Source: Streptomyces aurantiacus (GTDB lineage Bacteria > Actinomycetota > Actinomycetes > Streptomycetales > Streptomycetaceae). From it: DNA of 64,000 bases. Location of the stretch: contig NZ_CP114283.1 of NCBI RefSeq assembly GCF_027107535.1, forward strand, positions 3,658,001 to 3,722,000. The letters are read 5' to 3'. Both the position numbers and the translations under genes were made by a program. Shown here one piece after another: positions 38,798-45,833 of the stretch. The notes under the pieces were generated by a model. It had not been told where the DNA came from. It saw nothing but the letters and a program-made list of their open reading frames with translations, and made no database searches. Each line of letters opens with the position of its first letter. Position 1 is the stretch's first letter.

Positions 38798-40084
38798 GTG
38801 TTGGACAGCACGGCCGCCGAACCGTCGAACAGCGCGCCCGGAACGTCCGGCGCACCGCACCGCCTGGACCCGGCGGGCGGCTGCCCGCACGCCGACAACG
38901 CGCGCCTTCTCGCCCAGGGTGCCGTCGCGGCGGTCGTCCTGCCCGGCGAGGTGGACGGCATGGCCGTGCTGGGCCACGAGGCGCTGAAGGAGTTCCTCGC
39001 ACATCCCCAAGTCGCCAAGGGTGCAGAGCACTTCACGGCACTGCGGGAGGGCCGCACAGCCGCCGGGTGGCCGCTGGCGACCTTCGCGACCGTACGGGGG
39101 ATGACGACCGCGGACGGCGACGACCACCGGCGGCTGCGCTCACTGGTCAGCAAGGCGTTCACGGCCCGCCGGGTGGAAGAACTGCGGCCGCGCATCGAGG
39201 AGTTGACGGCCAGTCTGCTCGACGACCTGCAGCAGGCGGCCGAGGACGGCGGGGGAGTCGCCGACCTGCGCGCGCACTTCGCACTGCCGCTGCCGATGGG
39301 AGTCATCGGGGAACTGCTCGGTGTGGACGCCGAGTACTGCGACCGGCTCCACCTCCTCTCGAACCAGGTCGTCGCCACGGACATGGGCCCGGACCGGGTC
39401 CTCGCCGCCAACCGGGAACTGGTGGCCGTGCTGGGCGAGGTCGTCGCGGCCAGGACCGGGCGGCCGGGCGACGACCTCACCAGCGCCCTGATCGCCGCCC
39501 GAGACGAGGGCGGTGAGCGGCTCACCCACGAGGAGCTCATCGGCACCCTGATACTGATGATCATCGCCGGGCACGAGACGACGCTGAACCTCATCACCAA
39601 CGCCGTGCGCGCCCTGTGCGGCCACCGCGACCAGCTGGAGAGGGTCACGCGCGGCGAGGCGGCCTGGGCCGACGCCGTCGAGGAGACGCTGCGCTGGGAC
39701 GCGCCCGTCAGATACTTCCCCTTCCGCTACCCGGTCGCGGACCTGACGGTCGACGGCACCGTCATCCCCCGGGGCACGCCCGTCCTCGCCGGCTACTCGG
39801 CCGCGGGCCGTGACCCGGCCGCGCACGGCCCCGACGCCGACCGCTTCGACGTCACCAGGCCCGGCAGGGCCGGGACCACCCGGCATCTGTCCCTCGGCCA
39901 TGGCGCCCACTACTGCCTCGGCGCCCCTCTGGCCCGTATGGAGTCCGCCATCGCCCTGGAGAGGCTGTTCGCGCGCTTCCCCGACCTCCACCTCGCCACG
40001 CGGGAGGCGGACCTGTCCCGCCACTCCAGCTTCGTGGGCAACAGCGTCCGGGCGCTTCCCGTACGGGTGTCACGACGGAGGTGA
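38798..40084 (+). CDS. cytochrome P450
   Basis: A 428-residue soluble bacterial P450 (CYP107-like in pattern). I-helix oxygen-binding motif IIAGHETTLNL, ExxR motif EETLRWDAPVRYF, and heme loop LSLGHGAHYCLGAPLAR with ligand Cys373. The usual Phe seven residues before the Cys is replaced by Leu (consensus FGxGxHxCxG, here LGHGAHYCLG). An N-terminal extension contains GGCPHADNARLL. AGGAG stands only 3 nt from the GTG; TTG at 38801 would give better spacing. No ferredoxin gene is adjacent. Likely partner of the upstream flavin enzyme; substrate unknown. Confidence 0.92.
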   Translation: MLDSTAAEPSNSAPGTSGAPHRLDPAGGCPHADNARLLAQGAVAAVVLPGEVDGMAVLGHEALKEFLAHPQVAKGAEHFTALREGRTAAGWPLATFATVRGMTTADGDDHRRLRSLVSKAFTARRVEELRPRIEELTASLLDDLQQAAEDGGGVADLRAHFALPLPMGVIGELLGVDAEYCDRLHLLSNQVVATDMGPDRVLAANRELVAVLGEVVAARTGRPGDDLTSALIAARDEGGERLTHEELIGTLILMIIAGHETTLNLITNAVRALCGHRDQLERVTRGEAAWADAVEETLRWDAPVRYFPFRYPVADLTVDGTVIPRGTPVLAGYSAAGRDPAAHGPDADRFDVTRPGRAGTTRHLSLGHGAHYCLGAPLARMESAIALERLFARFPDLHLATREADLSRHSSFVGNSVRALPVRVSRRR

Positions 40085-40114
40085 TCCCGGCCGGCCGGAG
40101 CAGTCCTGGTGAGG

Positions 40115-40141
40115 TGTCGATCCGGCCGTGGTCCGTTCGTC
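40115..40141 (+). promoter_or_regulatory. ECF42-type promoter, copy 1
   Basis: TGTCGA at 40115-40120, a 17-nt spacer and CGTC at 40138-40141 match the promoter pattern described for the ECF42 sigma group. The stretch CCGTTCGTCGGTGGGGTG (40133-40150) is identical to copy 2. The YCII-SnoaL start is 38 nt downstream. Confidence 0.75.
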
Positions 40142-40179
40142 GGTGGGGTGCAGGGACTTCTTGAGCACCGGGAGGACAC

Positions 40180-40932
40180 ATGAAGTACATGCTGCTGGTC
40201 CGCGGCGAAGACTCCGACGATCCCGCGGCCGGGGAACCCGTCGGACTCTGGGCCGCGGAGCAGGGAGCGCGCGGGGTACGGCTGCACGGTCACCGGCTGC
40301 GGCCCTCCACCGAGACGGTCACCGTCCGGGTGCGTGACGGCGAAGTGCTGCGTACCGACGGTCCGTTCGCGGAGACCAAGGAGATCGTCGGCGGTTTCGA
40401 CGTCCTGGAGTGCCGCGACCTGGACGAGGCGCTGGAGGTCGCCGCGAGGCATCCCGGAGCCGCTGACGGCTCGGTGGAGGTGCGGGGCCTGTGGGACGAC
40501 GAGGACGCCGAGACGCGGATCCGCCGCATCGACGCGGAGCTGACCGCGGCCGCCCGGGAGCGGGACGCCGGGCGGATGGCCGCCTGCTACGCGCCGGACG
40601 CGGAGGTGTTCCACCCCATGAGCGGTCTGGAGCAGCGGGGAGCCGACGCCTTCCGCACGGCACAGGAGTGGTGGTTCTCGACCGTGAGCGGCCCGGTGGA
40701 CCGCGAGGTCGTCGAGTTCCGGGTGCGGGTGGACGAGAGCGTCGCGTTCAGTCACGCGCTCGTCCGGATGCGGGCCACGCTCACGGACGGTGAGCCGCTG
40801 GACAGCACGCTCCGGGTCACCACCGGCTACCGTGCCGCGGGTGACCGGTGGAGGATCGTCCACCAGCACATGTCCGTCCCGTTCGACGCGGGCATCACGG
40901 GAATCGCCGGAAACGAGGAGGACCGGTCATGA
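40180..40932 (+). CDS. YCII (DGPF) domain fused to SnoaL-like domain
   Basis: A 250-residue two-domain protein. Residues 1 to about 105 form a YCII/DGPF domain (MKYMLLVRGEDSDD, TDGPFAETKEIVGGFDVLECRDLDEALEVAARHP); residues about 110-245 form an NTF2/SnoaL domain (RIDAELTAAARERDAGRMAACYAPDAEVFHPM, YRAAGDRWRIVHQHMSVPF). DGPF proteins are the usual genetic partners of ECF42 sigma factors; their chemistry is unknown. A SnoaL fusion could bring a ligand-binding pocket to the signalling module. It is the first gene after the ECF42-type promoter and overlaps the next gene by ATGA. Confidence 0.88.
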   Translation: MKYMLLVRGEDSDDPAAGEPVGLWAAEQGARGVRLHGHRLRPSTETVTVRVRDGEVLRTDGPFAETKEIVGGFDVLECRDLDEALEVAARHPGAADGSVEVRGLWDDEDAETRIRRIDAELTAAARERDAGRMAACYAPDAEVFHPMSGLEQRGADAFRTAQEWWFSTVSGPVDREVVEFRVRVDESVAFSHALVRMRATLTDGEPLDSTLRVTTGYRAAGDRWRIVHQHMSVPFDAGITGIAGNEEDRS

Positions 40933-41270
40933 GGTACGTGCTGTTCATCTGCACCCCTGTGGGCGGCGACGAGCCGAGCCCCGAGGAGATCGCCGACGAC
41001 CCGGGCTTCACCTCGTACATCGACCATGTGCGCAGCAGCGGAGTGGTGAAGGGCGGCGCGCGGCTGCGGCCGGCCTCCGACGCCACCACCGTGCGAGTCC
41101 AGGGCGACGAAGTACTGCTCAGCGACGGCCCGTTCGTGGAGTCCAAGGAGTACGTCGCGGGCTTCGACATCATCGAGGTCGCCGACCTCGACGAGGCCAT
41201 CGCACTGGCGTCCAGGCATCCCGCCGCACTCGGCGGCGGCTCGGTGGAGGTGCGGCCGGTCTGGGTGTGA
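40929..41270 (+). CDS. YCII (DGPF) family protein
   Basis: A 113-residue single YCII domain: MRYVLFICTPVGGDE, SYIDHVRSSGVVKGGARLRP, LLSDGPFVESKEYVAGFDIIEVADLDEAIALASRHP, ending EVRPVWV. It carries the DGPF motif that names the family and is a paralogue of the N-terminal domain of the preceding protein. Overlaps join it to both neighbours (ATGA upstream, GTGA into the sigma gene), so the three are made in step. Proposed role: sensor or modulator of the ECF42 sigma factor, which has no classical anti-sigma. Confidence 0.9.
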   Translation: MRYVLFICTPVGGDEPSPEEIADDPGFTSYIDHVRSSGVVKGGARLRPASDATTVRVQGDEVLLSDGPFVESKEYVAGFDIIEVADLDEAIALASRHPAALGGGSVEVRPVWV

Positions 41271-42541
41271 ACCACGGCGAGGCGGCGGACCGCACGGAGG
41301 AGGCCGTCGCCACCGCATTCCGCGATGAATGGGGCCAGGTCGTCGCCACCCTGATCCGGGTGACCGGCGACTGGGACCTCGCCGAGGAGTGCGCACAGGA
41401 CGCCTTCGCCCAGGCCCTCGACCGGTGGCGCCGGGACGGCGTGCCGCGCCGCCCGGGCGCCTGGCTGACCACGACTGCGCGCAACCGTGCCCTGGACGTG
41501 CTGCGCCGGAGAGCGGTGGGGGCGTCGAAACTGCGGGAGGTGGCGGTGCTGGCACGGGACGGCGACTCGTCCGACGGGTACGGCCCGCACATCGGCGACG
41601 GCAGCGGTGTCACGGACGACCGGCTGCGGCTGATCTTCACCTGCTGTCATCCGGCGCTGCCCATCGAAGCCAGGGTCGCCCTCACCCTGCGTACCCTCGC
41701 GGGGCTCACCACGCCCGAGATCGCCCGCGCGTTCCTCGTCCCCGAGGCGACGATGGCGCAACGCCTCGTGCGGGCCAAACGCAAGATCCGCAACGCCGGC
41801 ATCCCGTACCGGGTGCCGCCCGCGCACCTGCTGCCCGAACGCACGACGGGGGTCCTGGGCGTGGTGTATCTGCTCTTCAACGAGGGGTACGCGGCGACGT
41901 CCGGCGCCGACCTGCTGCGTACGAACCTCTGCGTGGAGGCCGTCCGGCTGGCCCGGGTGCTGGCCCGTCTCATGCCCGACGAGCCCGAGGTGCTCGGTCT
42001 GCTCGCGCTGCTCCTGCTGCACGACTCCCGGCGCGGCACACGCGTGGACGCGGCCGGAGAGCTGGTCACACTGGAGGACCAGGACCGCACGGCATGGGAC
42101 CGGGCGGAGATCGACGAGGGCGCCGCCCTGCTGGAGGGCGCCCTGCGCCGGGGGCGGCCCGGCCCCTACCAGATCCAGGCCGCCATCGCGGCCTGCCACA
42201 CCACGGCGGCCACGGCCGAGGAGACGGACTGGGCCGACATCGCCGCGCTGTACGGGGAGTTGGCGCGCCGCGTCCCGTCGCCCGTGGTGCGCCTCAACCT
42301 CGCGGTGGCCGTCGGCATGGCCGAGGGCCACGAGGCAGGACTGGACCTCGTCGCGGAGCTGGAGGTGTCCGGGGACCTGGCGGGGTACCACCTGCTGCCC
42401 GCCACGCGTGCGGACCTCCTGCGGCGCTCGGGACGCATGGACGAGGCCGCCGAGGCGTACGGGACGGCGCTGGAGCTGGTGGAGAACGACGCCGAGCGCC
42501 GCTTTCTGCGAAAGCGGCTCGCGCAGTGTCGATCGGCTTAG
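41267..42541 (+). CDS. ECF42-group RNA polymerase sigma factor with C-terminal TPR-like domain
   Basis: A 424-residue sigma factor. Residues 1 to about 175 hold sigma region 2 (VTGDWDLAEECAQDAFAQALDRWRRDGVP, PGAWLTTTARNRALDVLRRR) and region 4 (LTLRTLAGLTTPEIARAFLVPEATMAQRLVRAKRKIR). The rest is a long helical extension (YLLFNEGYAATSG, ALLLLHDSRRGTRVDAAGELVTLEDQDR, then TPR-like repeats to the end) characteristic of ECF42. In this group the extension is needed for activity and replaces an anti-sigma factor. The final codons contain the second promoter copy, so its own 3' end drives the next gene. Confidence 0.93.
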   Translation: MNHGEAADRTEEAVATAFRDEWGQVVATLIRVTGDWDLAEECAQDAFAQALDRWRRDGVPRRPGAWLTTTARNRALDVLRRRAVGASKLREVAVLARDGDSSDGYGPHIGDGSGVTDDRLRLIFTCCHPALPIEARVALTLRTLAGLTTPEIARAFLVPEATMAQRLVRAKRKIRNAGIPYRVPPAHLLPERTTGVLGVVYLLFNEGYAATSGADLLRTNLCVEAVRLARVLARLMPDEPEVLGLLALLLLHDSRRGTRVDAAGELVTLEDQDRTAWDRAEIDEGAALLEGALRRGRPGPYQIQAAIAACHTTAATAEETDWADIAALYGELARRVPSPVVRLNLAVAVGMAEGHEAGLDLVAELEVSGDLAGYHLLPATRADLLRRSGRMDEAAEAYGTALELVENDAERRFLRKRLAQCRSA

Positions 42542-42553
42542 AGCCCGTTCGTC
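42527..42553 (+). promoter_or_regulatory. ECF42-type promoter, copy 2 (inside the sigma gene 3' end)
   Basis: TGTCGA at 42527-42532, exactly 17 nt, then CGTC at 42550-42553; bases 42545-42562 are identical to copy 1. The -35 hexamer lies in the last sigma codons. The small ORF at 42591 starts 37 nt after the -10, the same distance as at copy 1. Confidence 0.75.
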
Positions 42554-42590
42554 GGTGGGGTGGAAATACCCCACGACTCCGGAGGTTCCG

Positions 42591-42743
42591 ATGACCGCCA
42601 CCGTTCCCGCCCGACGCACCGGAAAGCTCTTCGACCTGCTGTCTCCGCGCCGTCCACGACCCGCGCGACCCGCGCCGAAGGCGCCGACCGTCGACGGGGG
42701 CGGCCCCGACGTCTGGCTCGCGGGCATCCGGCTCGGAGGCTGA
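42591..42743 (+). CDS. 50-residue basic small protein of the ECF42 unit
   Basis: A 50-codon gene with GGAGG 5 nt before its ATG, following the second ECF42-type promoter. Sequence features: MTATVPARRTGKLFDLLSPR, then a Pro/Arg/Ala tract and a glycine-rich end with PDVWLAGIRLGG. It is highly basic in the first 30 residues, has no membrane helix and no Cys. No function or family is recognised. Promoter, ribosome site and leader spacing all mirror the YCII operon, so it is predicted to be a dedicated target of the sigma factor rather than a chance frame. Confidence 0.65.
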   Translation: MTATVPARRTGKLFDLLSPRRPRPARPAPKAPTVDGGGPDVWLAGIRLGG

Positions 42744-42819
42744 GCCATGGCTGCCGCGGCATCCGGAGCGGGTCCGCCCGGCTCCCCGTACCGACCCGCC
42801 CCACGGTCGAGCGCTCGGG

Positions 42820-42841
42820 GCTGCCCGGTTACCCGGGCAGC
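42820..42841 (-). terminator. hairpin over the GH13 stop codon
   Basis: Arms GCTGCCCGG (42820-42828) and CCGGGCAGC (42833-42841) with a 4-nt loop that contains part of the GH13 stop codon. It may serve both convergent genes. Confidence 0.65.
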
Positions 42842-44412
42842 TCGAAGATCCCGTACCCGAACGCCTCGGCGGTGATCGTCCCGCCGTCGGCGCCGACGCC
42901 GGACACTTCGAGAGCCCGGCCGGGCCTGATGTTCCCGAGGGGGCAACTCGCCTGACCCTGCTGGGGGTTGACGATGACGAGATACCGCCCGCCGCGCACG
43001 TACACGAAGGGGTAGCCCGCGTGCACCACCTCCACCGAGCCGTCCGGCCCGAGTTCGGGAGTCGCGGTGCGCAGCGCGATGAGACGGTGCACCAGATGGA
43101 GGAGAGAGGTGTCGTCGGCGCGCTGGGCGGCGACGGTGGGGCGGTCGGGGGCGGGGTCGACCGGGAGATAGGGGTGCTCGGACGTCGAGAACCCGGCGTT
43201 CGGGCCGTCGTCCCACTGCATCGGTGTGCGGGAGCCGGCGCGGTTGTAGCGGGGACCGAGCACGCTGCCCTCGGTGTCCGGGAGTCCGGGGACGTACCGC
43301 ATGCCGATCTCGTCGCCGTAGTAGATGGCGGGCAGGGTGGGCCACGTCAGCTGGAAGACGAAGGCGGCCGGGAGCTGATCGGCCGAGCGGGGGCCGCAGT
43401 TGAGGCGGGAGAAGTCGTGGTTGGACGTGGGCAGGGAGATGAAGCCGCTGCTGCCGAGAGCCGTCGACGCCTGCTGCCAGGCCTCGACGAAGGGTCGCGG
43501 TGAGCCCTTGCCGCTCGCGTCGAAGAAGCAGTCGAGCGGGTCCCATTCGAGGTTGACGGTCCCGGAGCCGTTGCTCCACAGCGAGCGCAGCGCGAGGCCG
43601 TCGGCGGGTCCGCCGAACTGGAGGAAGAAGTCCGTGTGGAACCCGGCCGGGATGGAGATCTCCGGCTCGCCCCACTCCGAGAGCAGCACCGCCTCCGGGT
43701 GCGTGCGGTCCAGCCAGTGTCGCAGCTCCGTCCAGATCCGGCTCGTCTCGGCCTTGCCCGGGTCGTCCTTGACGAGCGACGAGGCCATGTCGACACGGAA
43801 GCCCGACAGCCCGAGGCCCAGCCAGTGGTCCATGATCGTGCGCAGCGCCTCGCGGTTGGCGCGGGGGCCCTCCGCGTCCACCGGCTGACGCCACGGCTCG
43901 TCCGGACTCTCGCGCGCGTAACCGAAGTTGAGGGCGGGCTGGAAGGCGAAGAAGTTCGGCAGGTACGCCCCGGGCCGGCTGCCCGGCGAGGCCACGAAGC
44001 CGTCCGTGCCGCCCTGGGGTGCCCAGATGTAGCGGTGGTCGTCGGGGTCGTTGGCCGATGCGGTGAACCACGGGTGCCGGTCGGAGGTGTGCCCCGCGAC
44101 CAGGTCGAGGAGTACGCGGATACCGCGGCGGCCGGCCCGGTCGACGAGCTTCGCCAGGTCGTCGTTGGTGCCGTAGCGGGGCGCCACGTTCAGGTAGTCG
44201 GCGACGTCGTATCCGGCGTCCCCGAAGGGGGAGACGAAGCACGGATTGAGCCAGACCGTGTTCACCCCGAGCCAGGACAGGTGATCCAGCCGCTCGGCGA
44301 TGCCGTCGAAGTCGCCGATCCCGTCGCCGTTCGAGTCCGCGAACGACTGCGGGTAGATCTGGTAGAACACGGCGTCGGCCAGCCAGGCGGGAGCGGGTCG
44401 GAAGGAGGTCAT
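42829..44412 (-). CDS. GH13 alpha-glucosidase-like enzyme
   Basis: A 527-residue alpha-amylase-superfamily enzyme acting on alpha-glucosides or as a glucosyl transferase. Landmarks: AWLADAVFYQIYPQSFADSNGDGIGDF, GYDVADYLNVAPRYGT, LLDLVAGHTSDRHPWF, GFRVDMASSL with the nucleophile Asp, VLLSEWGEPE with the acid/base Glu, and LPTSNHDFSRLN with the transition-state Asp. The final beta domain ends GYGIFELPG. No signal peptide, so intracellular. Active-site and IYYGDEIGM segments resemble oligo-1,6-glucosidase/alpha-glucosidase and trehalulose-type subfamilies; exact specificity is open. It stands alone with no transporter. Confidence 0.9.
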   Translation of the reverse strand: MTSFRPAPAWLADAVFYQIYPQSFADSNGDGIGDFDGIAERLDHLSWLGVNTVWLNPCFVSPFGDAGYDVADYLNVAPRYGTNDDLAKLVDRAGRRGIRVLLDLVAGHTSDRHPWFTASANDPDDHRYIWAPQGGTDGFVASPGSRPGAYLPNFFAFQPALNFGYARESPDEPWRQPVDAEGPRANREALRTIMDHWLGLGLSGFRVDMASSLVKDDPGKAETSRIWTELRHWLDRTHPEAVLLSEWGEPEISIPAGFHTDFFLQFGGPADGLALRSLWSNGSGTVNLEWDPLDCFFDASGKGSPRPFVEAWQQASTALGSSGFISLPTSNHDFSRLNCGPRSADQLPAAFVFQLTWPTLPAIYYGDEIGMRYVPGLPDTEGSVLGPRYNRAGSRTPMQWDDGPNAGFSTSEHPYLPVDPAPDRPTVAAQRADDTSLLHLVHRLIALRTATPELGPDGSVEVVHAGYPFVYVRGGRYLVIVNPQQGQASCPLGNIRPGRALEVSGVGADGGTITAEAFGYGIFELPG

Positions 44413-44679
44413 GGACCGGTACAGCCTTTCCCTGGGCGATACGTCGGACGCGTGACGGCACCTGCGACACCGGATCACGGACCGGCGTCGGCATGGCATC
44501 GGCACTGTCGAGGGTGACAGGGCAGGGGAACGTCCGGGAAGGCCGCGCCATGGCCATGGCCCGCGGAGGCGGCTTCCCGGCCGCCGTCCGCAGGGTGCCG
44601 TCGTGCAGGTCGCCCGACCCGGGGCCGTCGTCGTCCGGGCGCGCCGCGTCCCGCCGCGCAGGCTCTAAGCTGATCGGCG

Positions 44680-45417
44680 ATGTTCACCCCGCAAGGCCCC
44701 ACGTTCCGCGAACTCGCCGTGCAGGCGCTGTCGTCCGTCGAGCACGGCTACGACCTGCTCGCACCGAAGTTCGACCACACCCCGTTCCGGACCCCGGACC
44801 CGTTCCTCCGGTCCGCGGCTCGGGTCCTCGGGGGAATCGGGCCGTTCGACAGGGGGCTCGACCTGTGCTGCGGCACCGGTGCGGGCATGGGCGTGCTGCG
44901 GACGGTCTGCCGGGAGCGCGTCACCGGCATCGACATCAGCGCGGGCATGCTCGCGGTGGCGAGGGAAGGCGCGCGCCCCGGCGGGCCCTCCGCCACATGG
45001 GTGCGCGGGGACGCACGCGCCCTGCCGTTCGGCCCGGCCTTCGACCTGGTGGTGAGCTTCGGGGCGTTCGGGCACTTCCTGCCCAGGGAACTGCCGGGAC
45101 TGTTCACGCAGGTCCGCTCGGTGCTCCGGCCCGGCGGGCGGTTCGCCTTCCCGATCGTGGCTCCGGCCCGCCCCGGGTCACGCGGCTACTGGGCCATGCT
45201 CGGATTCGACGCGGCGATGCGGGTGCGGAACGCGGTGTGGCGCCCGCCGTTCGTCATGTACTACCGGGAGTTCCGGCTCGGCGACGTACGCCGGGAACTG
45301 GTCCGCGCCGGCTTCGCGGTCGAGCTGTACGCCCTGCCCGAGTTCGGCCGCAGGAGCGACGGCAGCCCGCGCTGCCGCATGGTGGTGGCCACCGGCCCGG
45401 GCGCACGGATCACCTGA
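44680..45417 (+). CDS. class I SAM-dependent methyltransferase
   Basis: A 245-residue methyltransferase with Rossmann motifs: GLDLCCGTGAGMGVLR (motif I), VTGIDISAGMLAVAREGA (motif II), ATWVRGDARALPFGPAFDLVVSFGAFGHF, and RSVLRPGGRFAFPIV. The C-terminal third (VRNAVWRPPFVMYYREFRLGDVRREL) is variable and sets substrate. No neighbouring biosynthetic genes point to a target. It is transcribed toward kdp but separated from it by 239 nt that hold the kdp promoter region. Confidence 0.88.
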   Translation: MFTPQGPTFRELAVQALSSVEHGYDLLAPKFDHTPFRTPDPFLRSAARVLGGIGPFDRGLDLCCGTGAGMGVLRTVCRERVTGIDISAGMLAVAREGARPGGPSATWVRGDARALPFGPAFDLVVSFGAFGHFLPRELPGLFTQVRSVLRPGGRFAFPIVAPARPGSRGYWAMLGFDAAMRVRNAVWRPPFVMYYREFRLGDVRRELVRAGFAVELYALPEFGRRSDGSPRCRMVVATGPGARIT

Positions 45418-45531
45418 CGTAGTCGTCGGCCCGCCTGTTGTGACTGCCCCGGCCCGGGGACGTGAACACCGCCCGGGCCGTCTCTCGGCCGGGTGGTGGG
45501 CCAGGGCTGCCGCCAGGTGGGCGCGCACCGG

Positions 45532-45553
45532 GCGTCAGGGATGCGTCAAGGGT
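45532..45553 (+). promoter_or_regulatory. 11-bp tandem direct repeat in the kdp promoter region
   Basis: GCGTCAGGGAT (45532-45542) and GCGTCAAGGGT (45543-45553) are head-to-tail repeats, one helical turn apart, as bound by OmpR/KdpE-type regulators. A third GTGTCA lies at 45575-45580, near three turns further. They are 75-125 bp before the first kdp ORF. Confidence 0.5.
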
Positions 45554-45656
45554 GGACGGAGCGCCGTATGGGAGGTGTCAACGGCGGCCGCATCCGGTCG
45601 TCGGGGAGGTTTCCTCGAATCGTCCGTTCGATCCGAACCTCATCTAGGAGCATGCG

Positions 45657-45740
45657 ATGGCCGACCTGGCCTTCGTCGTCACCACGATCGCGGTGTTCGC
45701 GCTGGTGGCACTTGTCGCCAAGGGGGTGACGAAGCTGTGA
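45657..45740 (+). CDS. 27-residue membrane miniprotein ahead of kdpF
   Basis: A 28-codon gene (MADLAFVVTTIAVFALVALV, then AKGVTKL) with AGGAG 6 nt before the ATG. It encodes one transmembrane helix with a short basic tail, and its TGA overlaps the kdpF GTG start. Length and form resemble KdpF, but a KdpF follows it, so this is an extra small subunit or a KdpF duplicate. An out-of-frame ATG at 45652 gives no sensible product. Confidence 0.72.
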   Translation: MADLAFVVTTIAVFALVALVAKGVTKL

Positions 45741-45826
45741 GCGCCGAAAACATCGTCGGCCTGATCGTGGCCGTCGCCCTGCTGGGCTATCTCGTCCTCG
45801 CCCTCGTGTTCCCGGAGAGGTTCTGA
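45737..45826 (+). CDS. kdpF: potassium-transporting ATPase subunit KdpF
   Basis: A 29-residue single-helix peptide ([20 protein letters not shown] and LALVFPERF) that stabilises the KdpABC complex in the membrane. The motif [20 protein letters not shown] is typical of KdpF. The GTG start overlaps the preceding miniprotein stop and the kdpA ATG follows 8 nt after its stop. Confidence 0.9.
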   Translation: MSAENIVGLIVAVALLGYLVLALVFPERF

Positions 45827-45833
45827 GCACCCC

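Noticed and set aside
40895..44557. 1220-codon open frame on the minus strand covering the ECF42 genes and GH13
   Set aside because: The product is mostly Arg/Ala/Gly/Pro low complexity with no domain, and lies opposite well-supported genes. Such long shadow frames are normal at this GC content.
45418..45656. possible ydaO (c-di-AMP) riboswitch upstream of kdp
   Set aside because: The conserved multi-stem pattern is not visible; a direct repeat suits a protein regulator better.
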